Of a stretch of 52,736 bases of DNA, positions 15,683 to 24,301 are shown in pieces. Position 1 is the first letter of the stretch. Every line of letters begins with the position of its first letter. The translations under genes were made by a program, and so were the position numbers. Under the pieces are notes generated by a model that did no database searches, had not been told where the DNA came from, and saw nothing but the letters and a program-made list of their open reading frames with translations. Origin of the DNA: JAYEPK01 sp048569615 (GTDB lineage Archaea > Thermoplasmatota > Penumbrarchaeia > Penumbrarchaeales > Penumbrarchaeaceae). The DNA is taken from positions 1-52,736 of the forward strand of contig JBLIRK010000020.1 in NCBI GenBank assembly GCA_048569615.1. Direction: 5' to 3'.

Positions 15683-18600
15683 ATGACAATGGGGAAGAGG
15701 CAGGTCATGTTAATCGTATTATTGCTGAACCTTATAATTATTGAATTTCAAGATGAAGCTGATCCGATGAAGGTCCCTGATGATCATGGAGCAGATGCAT
15801 TCTCATCAAATCATTACAGATCCACCATTCTCTATCTTACGGAGAACCTCACCGTCGAAAAGGGTGAGATGCTCGTTCTGGACAATTCCACCATGTATTT
15901 CAACTGCTCCTTCGACGGAGAGGTATTTCTCAGGGTGAAGAGCGGCGGTACCTTGAAAATACTGAACGGATCGGTGCTTACACTTAACAAAACGGATCCG
16001 AATCTTTCATTGGGAGGATACAACTACTGCATTGTCTGCGAGAACGGTTCAAAGATCGAGGTGATCGATTCGAAGATAATGTACGCCGGTTACCATTTCA
16101 ATGAGAAAGCGGGTCTTTCGATCAATACTGAAGATTTCAATATAATCGGTTCGGAGATATGTTACGGACAATATGTTCACATCCTGAAGGGAAATAATTC
16201 CGTTATCTCGAGAAACTACATACACGATCAGAATTTCAATGGATTATGGTTCGAGGGGGGAAAAACATACAGCAATCTCACTATCAATGAGAACATCTTC
16301 AAGGACGTCAGGTGGAGCTGCATATCCGCCAATGTGAACCGTTTCATCCTCATTGGTTCTCGTATCGAGGACAATCACTTCATCGGTGCCCAAGACGGAA
16401 TAGAATCCGTGGATATCGAGGACTGCTCCATAATCGGGAATGATTTCCAGGACCTCAGATTTGGAATCAATGTGAACAGTATGAAGAAGACAACCTTCAC
16501 CAACAACAGGTTCAAGGATTGCCGCCAGGGTGCTTTCGCAAGGAACGACATAGAAAGTACTCCTCTTAGTGGAAACTCCTACATCAACTGCACCTGGGGT
16601 TTAACCATATCTACTACAGGAAGGACATTGATCGAAAAAAACAATTTCATTGGATGCGGCACGGGAATCTCGATAAGCTTGGGTTATCTGGGAACATCGG
16701 ATGAGAACAGGAGCTACTGCAGGGAAAATATCGTGAGGGACTGCGGTATAGGGATCGCAACATATGCCGGAATGACAACCTTCGAGAACAACACGCTTAT
16801 CAACTGCTCGGGCCAGGGATTCTATGGAAAGCAGTTCACTATCTATCCTGCCGATGTTCCGGTCAATATCTACAGGAACAACAGACTGGTGAACTGCTCG
16901 ACGTCCATCTACGGAGCAGATGAATGGAGCTGCAGGATCTATGAGAATGAGATACTCAACTGCAGCGGGATCGGGATAGGTGGGTCCTTCCATAATTCAA
17001 CAATAACCGGCCTCTCTCTAAAAGATATGAAAATCGGTATTGGGGTTGTGGGATACGGTCTTATCCTCGAGAACGTTACCACGCAGGATGTCCGTACCTC
17101 TTTTCAGCTTCTTCTCAATTCCAGCGACGGAAAGCCTTCACATGTAACCGGGAACCGCATTAACGGATCGGTCGAGGGAATCAAGGTCTTAGGAAAGAGC
17201 AATGGTGGTAATATCACAGGCAACATCATTTCCAACTGCAATACCGGAGTTGTGGTCAGCTCCCTGGGGAACTGCCTACAGATATCGAAAAACTACTTTA
17301 TTACGAATAAGCTCCATGCTTTCGACGAAGGTACCAATCGATGGGATAACGGGTCCCTTGGAAATTACTGGTCCAACGCCACAGGATTGTTTGACAACAA
17401 CGCGGACGGGATCAGCGAGACACCCTATATCATAGACGAGGATTCAAAGGACCGCTATCCCATGACTGTCCTGCCAGGGGAGCTGCTGAATAGACCCATC
17501 AAATTGGAACCGGTAGATTCTCTGACAGTATTCGTCGGCCGCTGGTGGAACACCACGTTCAAAGCCTCGGACCCGGATGGGGATGCTCCTTTCTTCGAAT
17601 TGATATACGATGAGCGGTTGTATATTCAGTTCGACAATAATACCGGAGAGCTGAATTATCTTGGCTCCGGCAGCGACCTGGGAGCCTATTTTATCACGGT
17701 CAGGGTCTACGACATGAACGGCTCCTTCGACGAGGATACCTTCCTTCTTGCAGTTCAGTTCTACAACCATCCACCGGATGTCGAGCCCATACCGGAACTC
17801 GCAACCATCGAGGGACAGCGGAGGTCGCACCAGCTTGTATTCTGGGACCAGAACGGGGATCACGTTACCGTTGAAGTTGATTCCACAAACGCACCTTTCC
17901 AGGTGCTGATCAACTCGTATAATGTCCTTTCGTTCCTCCCTCATCTCGGAGACAAAGGGGACTATTACTGCGACCTAAATTTCAGCGACAACAACGGAAC
18001 TTTCACCCTCATCAGGGTGAGCTTGGTCGTCGATGGTTTGAACCGCGCTCCCGAGATCCTTCCCATTCCCAACCAGGAGGTGTTTCTAGGTTCGACATTC
18101 ACCCTTCATGTTGATGCATATGACGATGACGGGGATGATCTCTACTTCTCTGTTGAATATTCGGGAAAGGGAATGGCTTCCATCACGCAAAAGGGTACTC
18201 TCTCGATTACTCCTGCAGAGGCGGATGTCGGACTTCGGGAAGTGGCAGTCAACGTCACTGATGAATATGGTGCCTGGGCTGTGGAATCTTTCATCCTAAA
18301 GGTCAAGGTCCCGGATCGACCTCCGACGGGAACAAATGTCGTTCTTCTTAGTGTTGAGGCGGGAGATATCGTCGTCCACGAGTTCGATGTTGTGGACCCC
18401 GATGGAGGTCCCCTGGACATCTTCGACTACAAGGACGAGGCTCCCGATTGGGTGGAGCTCAGGGACGAAACGGTTTCCATGGAGATGAGACCTCACCTGG
18501 AGGATACAGGTGAGCATACCTTCAGCCTTGCTTTCATGGACGAGGACGAGAACAACCTCGTGGTCGAGGTGAGGATCACGGTCCTCATGGGTTTCATCGC

Positions 18601-19426
18601 TCCCCTGAAGCTCCCCGAGGAGCTCAGTATCAGCGAGAGGGAGATAATGAGCTTCCAACTCGGCTTCCCATATTCCGGGAACGGTACGACACATTTCTCG
18701 GCGGACCCGCACCCGGACTTCCTGGAATTCGAGGACGGGATCATGATATTGAGTCCCTCCGACGGCGACCACAGGACATACGAATTTGCAATATCTTCCG
18801 GAATAAAGAACGGTGCGATGAGGGAGGATATCAGCATTAAGGTCACCGTTGTCATGAACCTATCCACATTCCTCTGCGAGGTGGATTTCCAGCCGGATAT
18901 GAACAGCTTCGATCCGGACGCCGTGATAAGTGCTTCCCTGACATGGAGTGGTTATGACGCGCCCCTGGAATTCCAATGGGTGATCTCCAACTCCGGAATG
19001 GTCGAGGCCAGATATTACGGGACCCGCATGGAGCATCGGCTCAACTATGCTGGAAGATGGAAGCTTGACCTCTACGTTATCGGGGCCGAGGGAGCCGTTC
19101 ATTCGAAGGAATTCTCGGTTTACGAGCCGGAGAAGGAGAGCGGAAAGGGAGGGGGCAGTCCCCTGGTGCCCTTGATCGTCATCATCGCCACAGGCCTTCT
19201 GATCACAGCCGCTCTGGTCCTCGCGGTCTTCTATGTCAAACGAAAGAAGGTCGAAAGGGAGAGGCGGAGGAGCGAGTTCTTCCAGGAAGGGAGCCCTCCG
19301 GTTCCGGAGGGCTTCAAGCCCGCTCCCCCGATGAACGCCTTCGGTCCGGGTGCAAACAGTTATGTCGAAGGTGAGCGATATTCTGGGCATGCTCCCCCTC
19401 ACCTACGAGGAAAAGAAGAGCCTTAG
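15683..19426 (+). CDS. surface protein: right-handed beta-helix plus cadherin-like domains
   Basis: A 1247-residue exported protein. A signal sequence (about 1-25, MLIVLLLNLIII core) leads to a NosD/CASH-type parallel beta-helix (about 50-600) with recurring N-x-I/F-x-x-C and G-I-x-I patterns, closed by NYWSN and a DNNADGISETPYII segment typical of NosD repeats. Four or more cadherin/Ig-like modules (about 600-1130) follow with calcium-type DPDGD and DDDGDD loops. The membrane anchor is at about 1161-1185, then a basic KRKKVERERRR tail of some 60 residues rich in Pro and Gly. Many N-x-S/T sequons occur. A TATA-like TTTTATG at 15650-15656 is about 30 bases before ATG 15683. The 3' end overlaps the nadC start. 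Beta-helices of this type bind or cut polysaccharides; function here is not determined. Confidence 0.9.
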   Translation: MTMGKRQVMLIVLLLNLIIIEFQDEADPMKVPDDHGADAFSSNHYRSTILYLTENLTVEKGEMLVLDNSTMYFNCSFDGEVFLRVKSGGTLKILNGSVLTLNKTDPNLSLGGYNYCIVCENGSKIEVIDSKIMYAGYHFNEKAGLSINTEDFNIIGSEICYGQYVHILKGNNSVISRNYIHDQNFNGLWFEGGKTYSNLTINENIFKDVRWSCISANVNRFILIGSRIEDNHFIGAQDGIESVDIEDCSIIGNDFQDLRFGINVNSMKKTTFTNNRFKDCRQGAFARNDIESTPLSGNSYINCTWGLTISTTGRTLIEKNNFIGCGTGISISLGYLGTSDENRSYCRENIVRDCGIGIATYAGMTTFENNTLINCSGQGFYGKQFTIYPADVPVNIYRNNRLVNCSTSIYGADEWSCRIYENEILNCSGIGIGGSFHNSTITGLSLKDMKIGIGVVGYGLILENVTTQDVRTSFQLLLNSSDGKPSHVTGNRINGSVEGIKVLGKSNGGNITGNIISNCNTGVVVSSLGNCLQISKNYFITNKLHAFDEGTNRWDNGSLGNYWSNATGLFDNNADGISETPYIIDEDSKDRYPMTVLPGELLNRPIKLEPVDSLTVFVGRWWNTTFKASDPDGDAPFFELIYDERLYIQFDNNTGELNYLGSGSDLGAYFITVRVYDMNGSFDEDTFLLAVQFYNHPPDVEPIPELATIEGQRRSHQLVFWDQNGDHVTVEVDSTNAPFQVLINSYNVLSFLPHLGDKGDYYCDLNFSDNNGTFTLIRVSLVVDGLNRAPEILPIPNQEVFLGSTFTLHVDAYDDDGDDLYFSVEYSGKGMASITQKGTLSITPAEADVGLREVAVNVTDEYGAWAVESFILKVKVPDRPPTGTNVVLLSVEAGDIVVHEFDVVDPDGGPLDIFDYKDEAPDWVELRDETVSMEMRPHLEDTGEHTFSLAFMDEDENNLVVEVRITVLMGFIAPLKLPEELSISEREIMSFQLGFPYSGNGTTHFSADPHPDFLEFEDGIMILSPSDGDHRTYEFAISSGIKNGAMREDISIKVTVVMNLSTFLCEVDFQPDMNSFDPDAVISASLTWSGYDAPLEFQWVISNSGMVEARYYGTRMEHRLNYAGRWKLDLYVIGAEGAVHSKEFSVYEPEKESGKGGGSPLVPLIVIIATGLLITAALVLAVFYVKRKKVERERRRSEFFQEGSPPVPEGFKPAPPMNAFGPGANSYVEGERYSGHAPPHLRGKEEP

Positions 19427-20267
19427 AAGGTTCCTCAGACAGGACTCCGGAAAGGGAGACCTCACTTCCCTCCTCTTCGACGACGACAGGGGAGCGGCCA
19501 GGATCATCTCCGAGGAGGACTGCGTGCTCTCCGGCACCCAGGCCGTCCAGTTCCTATTTGCCGAGACAGGCTGCTCACTGGAATGGAATGGGGGGGCCTG
19601 CCCCGGCTCCCTATGCGGAAAGGGAGCTGCCATCGCAACGGTCGAGGGGCCTGTGGAGGGGATTCTCAGGGCCGAGAGGCCCGCCCTGAACCTGCTGTCC
19701 AGGATGTCCGGTATAGCGACCGCCGCAAGGGAGGCATCGGAGAAAGCACACAAGGCCTCCCCAGGAACGAGGGTGGCCGGTACCAGAAAAACGACGCCGG
19801 GATTACAAATGTTCGAGAAGAGGGCCCTGATCGACGGAGGTGCGCTCCCCCACAGATACGACCTCTCATCCATGGCAATGCTCAAGGACAACCATATAGC
19901 GGCCCTCGGTGGAGGCGCCGACGCCGTGATCGCGGGAGTGGAGATGCTCAGGGATACATACGGCCCCTACATAAATATCGAGGTGGAGGTCGAGGACATA
20001 GCATGCGCAATGGCAGCCCTGGAAGCCGGTGCTGACATAATCATGCTGGACAACTTCTCTCCGGAAGGGGTGAAGCTTGCGTCGAAGAGCCTCTCGAAGG
20101 CTGCCCAGAAGCGGAGCCTGAAACTTACCCTGGAAGCTTCGGGCGGGATAACTGTGGACGACCTAGGACTATATGCCCCCTACGTTGACGTGATCAGCAT
20201 GGGATCGCTGACATACGGATCCAGGCCGAAGGGATTCAAGCTCGAGATGGAACGAAGCCAGGACTAA
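19362..20267 (+). CDS. nadC: nicotinate-nucleotide pyrophosphorylase (quinolinate phosphoribosyltransferase)
   Basis: This enzyme converts quinolinate and PRPP to nicotinate mononucleotide, CO2 and pyrophosphate in NAD synthesis. Signatures are ERPALNLLSRMSGIAT, the GTRKTTPG substrate loop, DGGALPHRYDLSSMAMLKDNH and the late barrel motifs EVEDIACAM, IMLDNF and EASGGI. From ATG 19362 it has 301 residues, slightly longer than the usual 270-290 because of the N-terminus. GTG 19350 and ATG 19389 are other possible starts; none has a good ribosome site. All starts overlap the surface-protein gene in another frame (38-77 bases). nadA and nadB are not in the window. Confidence 0.93.
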   Translation: MSKVSDILGMLPLTYEEKKSLRRFLRQDSGKGDLTSLLFDDDRGAARIISEEDCVLSGTQAVQFLFAETGCSLEWNGGACPGSLCGKGAAIATVEGPVEGILRAERPALNLLSRMSGIATAAREASEKAHKASPGTRVAGTRKTTPGLQMFEKRALIDGGALPHRYDLSSMAMLKDNHIAALGGGADAVIAGVEMLRDTYGPYINIEVEVEDIACAMAALEAGADIIMLDNFSPEGVKLASKSLSKAAQKRSLKLTLEASGGITVDDLGLYAPYVDVISMGSLTYGSRPKGFKLEMERSQD

Positions 20268-20485
20268 TCAGAATTATTTTTCACCCTCTAAAAGGTCCCG
20301 AAGGGAAACCCCGATAGCCCTGTAAATTTTCCCCGACCGGATAATGCTCATCAGCTTTATGAAGATTGCGAAGGGAGTCCTTACTATCCATCTACCCCCT
20401 GTATTGACCTGTCCGTATTTAGAAAAAGTCTTTTAATCGGACCTTATACACTTGGTCGTTCCAATAAAGGATCGGATGTGAAGCG
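20268..20485. other. intergenic region upstream of leuS
   Basis: This 218-base gap holds a probable leuS promoter: TTTTAATC near 20431-20438 and CCTTATAC near 20442-20449, followed by GGATGTGAAGCG before ATG 20486. On the minus strand a 36-codon frame (20391-20281) with an AGGGGG site and an overlapping start-less frame exist, but neither is convincing as a gene. No RNA gene is recognisable. Confidence 0.4.
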
Positions 20486-23398
20486 ATGGAAGACCTAGAA
20501 ACCTCCACCATAGAGAAGAAATGGCAGGAAAGGTGGCAGAAGGATGATGTGTTCGCACCCGTTGGACCCGGAGGGGAGAGCTCCAAGAAGTTCTTCCTGA
20601 TCTTCGCATATCCGGGTATCTCGGGTTACCTGCACGTCGGCCACATGAGGGGCTTCACATATTCCGATGTGATAACACGCTACAAGAGGGTCAACGGTCA
20701 TGATGTGCTGTTCCCCGTCGGTTTCCACGCCTCCGGCATACCGGCCATAGCCCTTGCCAAGAGGATCCAGCGCCGCGATGAGAAGACAATGGATTATATG
20801 ATCAGGAACGGATGCCCTCCGGACAAGGTCGATGGGCTTGGCGATGTGGAGAAGCTCATAGACTTCTTCTCCAACGTTTACATCGAGGAATACTGGAGAA
20901 GGTTCGGGTTCGGCATAGACTTCACCAGGTGCATGTCGACAATATCTCCCGGCTACAAGAAGTTCATTTCATGGCAGTTCAGGAAGCTCAGGGACCTGGG
21001 CCTCCTGACGACAAAACCGCACTACGCACCTTACTGTCCTACATGCGGCCCCGTTGCGGTGGACACATCGATGACCGATATCGCACAGGGGGGAACCGCC
21101 GAGGTCCAGGAGTTCACCGCCCTGAAGTTCAGGCTCATGGACGGCACCGTTCTGCCGGCAGCTACGCTGAGGCCCGAGACAGTATTCGGCGTCACGAACA
21201 TGTGGCTTCACCCGGATGTGGAATATGTAAAGGCAAAGGTTGAGCACGAGACATGGCTGCTCTCCAGGGAAGCCTTCCACAAGCTGGAGCATCAGATGGT
21301 GGGAAGGGGCGTCGTCGAAGAGACGGAGACCGTCAAAGGCTCCGAGCTCATCGGACAGACTTGCAGAACCCCTGTGGGGGTCGAGGTTCCCATACTTCCC
21401 GGAGTCTTTGTGGATCCCAAGGTAGCAACAGGAGTCGTAATGTCCGTCCCCGCCCATGCACCCTTCGACTGGATGGCCCTGAAGGACGTTCAGACCGAGA
21501 TCGAACAGGGTATGAATCCCTTTGGTCTGGACAGGGAGCTTGTTCTTTCCCTCAAGCCGATAACCCTCATCCAGGCAAGGAAGGAATACACGGAGGACCC
21601 CGCCGGTCTCATCTGCAAGGAGTTGGGGGCGGAGAGCCAGGACGATTCCGAGAAGCTGGAGGAAGCGACCAAGACCATCTACAAGGAAGAGTTCCATTCG
21701 GGTGTGCTGATGTCCAACTGCCAGGATTACGCAGGACTCAGGGTCGCCCAGATAAAGGATACACTCAGGGTGGACTTCATCGACATGGGTCTTGCCGATG
21801 TCTTCTACGAGTTCTCCGAACCCGTTGTCTGCCGGTCCGGGGATGATGTGGTGATAAGAAGGATTCCCGACCAGTGGTTCATCAGGTACTCGGACGGGGA
21901 ATGGACCGAAAGGTCGAAGGAATGGGCTGGCCGGATGAACATAACACCGGAGGAGTACAAGCGCGACCTTCCCGCTGTTCTGGACTGGTTCGGAGACAGG
22001 GCCTGCATCCGGCAGGGATCCTGGCTCGGGACCGAATTCCCGTTCAAGGAGGACTGGATCATCGAGCCCATCTCGGATTCAACTCTTTACCCCACATATT
22101 ACGTTATCTCCAAGTACGTCAATGACGGCTCGTTGAAGACTGAGTGGATGGACGATGCATTCTTCGACCTCGTCCTCACGGGAAAGGGGAAAATAACCAA
22201 CTTTCCCGAGGATAGACAGGAGGTCGTGCAGAAGGTCAGGCGTGATTTTCTCTACTGGTATCCCCTCGACATCAATCTGAGCGGCAAGGAACACAAGACC
22301 GTTCATTTTCCCGTGTTCCTCATGAACCACGTTGCCATCCTCGAAAAGGAGCACTGGCCGAGGGGCATCTACGTCCACTGGTGGGTGACGATGTCCGGGG
22401 GAGACAAGATCTCCAAGACCAAGGGAGGAGCCGAGCCCATACCCGAGGCAATCAGGAAGTACGGCGTGGACGCCATGCGCCTCTACTACTGCCATGTCGG
22501 CTCCTCATCGATGGACGTCGAATGGGCCGAGGAATCGGTCTCCCATTACAGGGCCAGGATGAAGAGGCTCTTCGAGATGGTCGATGAACTGCTCGGGTTC
22601 GGGGAGGAGATCGAATCCGATATCGACGGATGGCTGCTCTCAATGCTCATCCATAGGGTTAGGGAGGTCACGGATGCCCTGGAAGACGGCAGGCTCAGGG
22701 AGAGCTCGAACATCGTATATTTCACGATCCCCTACGACGTAAGATGGTACCTGAAAAGGGGAGGGAAGAACGCCAAGGTCCTGAGGAAGACCCTCGACAT
22801 CTGGACCCGGCTTCTCCAGCCCTTCACCCCGCATCTGGCCGAGGAGATTTGGGAGCGTCTGGGAGAGTTCGGATACGTCTCCAGGGCCCCATGGCCGAAG
22901 TTGGAGCAGGCCGTCCAGGATATGAAGGCATTGAAGAAGGAGGAGTATGTCATCAAGCTCCTCGATGACCTCAGGAACATCCAGAAGATAGCGGGTCTGG
23001 AGAAGCCTCGGAGGGTTATCATCCATACATGCTCCGACTGGAAGTGGGTGGTTGTTGAAACACTCTTCGGGATGGTCGATAAAGGGGACGGAAGACTGAA
23101 TCCGGGTGATGCCATCAAATCACTTCTATCCAAGCCGGAGCTTCAGGATAAGAAGGGACTCATCCCGAAGATGGTCGGCAGACTATCCAAGGATGTGGTC
23201 AAAATGGGCCCGGAGGAGCGGGAGAGATACACCCGACTGAGGGACGAGCTGGATATGCTAAGATCCATCGTTCCGTTCCTCGAGGAAGAGCTGTCCTGCA
23301 GGGTGATCGTCTATGCCGAGGAAGATCCCCAGAAGGAGGATCCCGCAGGAAAATCGGGAGCCAGCGCTCCCCTGAAGCCGGCAATATACATGGAGTAG
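20486..23398 (+). CDS. leuS: leucyl-tRNA synthetase, archaeal type
   Basis: A 970-residue class I synthetase that charges tRNA-Leu with leucine. The HIGH motif appears as HVGH at 50-53 (GYLHVGHMRG) and the KMSKS motif as KISKT at 641-645. The editing domain between them is present, with LRPETVFGVTN and the Asp in VPAHAPFDW that clears mischarged tRNA. The C-terminal anticodon-binding and archaeal extension domains are complete, and the length fits archaeal LeuRS (about 930-970). KISKT instead of KMSKS keeps both functional lysines. GGATGTGAAG precedes the ATG. Single-gene transcription unit. Confidence 0.97.
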   Translation: MEDLETSTIEKKWQERWQKDDVFAPVGPGGESSKKFFLIFAYPGISGYLHVGHMRGFTYSDVITRYKRVNGHDVLFPVGFHASGIPAIALAKRIQRRDEKTMDYMIRNGCPPDKVDGLGDVEKLIDFFSNVYIEEYWRRFGFGIDFTRCMSTISPGYKKFISWQFRKLRDLGLLTTKPHYAPYCPTCGPVAVDTSMTDIAQGGTAEVQEFTALKFRLMDGTVLPAATLRPETVFGVTNMWLHPDVEYVKAKVEHETWLLSREAFHKLEHQMVGRGVVEETETVKGSELIGQTCRTPVGVEVPILPGVFVDPKVATGVVMSVPAHAPFDWMALKDVQTEIEQGMNPFGLDRELVLSLKPITLIQARKEYTEDPAGLICKELGAESQDDSEKLEEATKTIYKEEFHSGVLMSNCQDYAGLRVAQIKDTLRVDFIDMGLADVFYEFSEPVVCRSGDDVVIRRIPDQWFIRYSDGEWTERSKEWAGRMNITPEEYKRDLPAVLDWFGDRACIRQGSWLGTEFPFKEDWIIEPISDSTLYPTYYVISKYVNDGSLKTEWMDDAFFDLVLTGKGKITNFPEDRQEVVQKVRRDFLYWYPLDINLSGKEHKTVHFPVFLMNHVAILEKEHWPRGIYVHWWVTMSGGDKISKTKGGAEPIPEAIRKYGVDAMRLYYCHVGSSSMDVEWAEESVSHYRARMKRLFEMVDELLGFGEEIESDIDGWLLSMLIHRVREVTDALEDGRLRESSNIVYFTIPYDVRWYLKRGGKNAKVLRKTLDIWTRLLQPFTPHLAEEIWERLGEFGYVSRAPWPKLEQAVQDMKALKKEEYVIKLLDDLRNIQKIAGLEKPRRVIIHTCSDWKWVVVETLFGMVDKGDGRLNPGDAIKSLLSKPELQDKKGLIPKMVGRLSKDVVKMGPEERERYTRLRDELDMLRSIVPFLEEELSCRVIVYAEEDPQKEDPAGKSGASAPLKPAIYME

Positions 23399-23411
23399 GA
23401 CCTCTCATCTA

Positions 23412-24233
23412 TCACTTCAACGCAGCGATTATCGACTCCATCTCCTTAAGTCCGGGGACAACCTTGGCCTCATAGTATTCCTTCATCTCCCTCACATGGT
23501 CCTCGGACCCCGGTATCCTGGAGATGCGCTCTATCTCGATCTCGAACTCAGTTCGGACCCCCCTGCAGTATTCTACCTTATCCTCCGCATCACTGGCTGG
23601 AAATCCCATTTCCTTCATGATGTTGAGATTCTCTATCCTTTCCACTAGAGCCTGATCCATATCCTCATAGAACTGCGGTTTATTTTCCTCCAGGGTTTCA
23701 ATGCTGTCTATATAATAAAGTGGCCATAGACCGTAAACCTTCTCCCTGTATGGATCATCATAGACCTTGGATTGGAGGTCCTCTTTCTCGAGCGCCTCTT
23801 CCATTCCCTCCATCATTCCCATGCCGGCTTCCGCAATACCCCCCATCATCCCTCCCATGAGCTGCCCCATCGCAGTCTCCATTGACTGCATCAGGTCCTC
23901 GATATAGGGATTCAACCTCTCCTCGAACTCTGCCTGGAAGGTATCGAAGTGCTCGTCAACTCCGGGGATCTCGCTTATCCTCTGGAGCTCCTCGTCTATC
24001 TCCGGACCGAAGAGGTCGTCCTGCCCCTGGAGCTTCATTAGATTCTCCATCTTCTCTTCTTCCGACATTCCCATCATATGGGTCATAAGCTCCTTCAGCG
24101 CCATCACCGATGTACCGAGCATTTCCTCCAGAAACTTGATGATATCCTCTTTGTGCTCCTTGAAGCCTTCAAGCGTCTGGATCGATCGTAGCATAACCAG
24201 TGCTTCCTGTTTGGTCTTCTCCACGTCATCCAT
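23412..24233 (-). CDS. methionine- and glutamate-rich helical protein of unknown function
   Basis: A 273-residue soluble protein, almost wholly helical and acidic. A low-complexity centre (about 122-146) is rich in Met and Gly (MGQLMGGMMGG, AGMGMMEGMEE). The pattern ERISRIPGSEDH near the C-terminus echoes QRISEIPGVDEHF at about 85-97, so the protein may be an internal duplication of helical repeats. No signal or membrane segment, no known family. ATG 24233 with GGGGAG eight bases upstream is preferred over GTG 24242. It lies 68 bases downstream of the beta-helix/FN3 surface-protein gene on the same strand and converges on leuS with a 13-base gap. Confidence 0.75.
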   Translation of the reverse strand: MDDVEKTKQEALVMLRSIQTLEGFKEHKEDIIKFLEEMLGTSVMALKELMTHMMGMSEEEKMENLMKLQGQDDLFGPEIDEELQRISEIPGVDEHFDTFQAEFEERLNPYIEDLMQSMETAMGQLMGGMMGGIAEAGMGMMEGMEEALEKEDLQSKVYDDPYREKVYGLWPLYYIDSIETLEENKPQFYEDMDQALVERIENLNIMKEMGFPASDAEDKVEYCRGVRTEFEIEIERISRIPGSEDHVREMKEYYEAKVVPGLKEMESIIAALK

Positions 24234-24301
24234 TCCTTTCACTCCCCGTAATGGTCGATCATACCCTCAATCCAATTCGATCAACGGGTTCGATGCATTG
24301 T

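Noticed and set aside
20281..20391. 36-codon minus-strand frame with an AGGGGG site, plus an overlapping start-less frame that reads like protein
   Set aside because: Too short, no recognisable motif, and the better-looking frame has no start codon before a late ATG leaving 25 codons.
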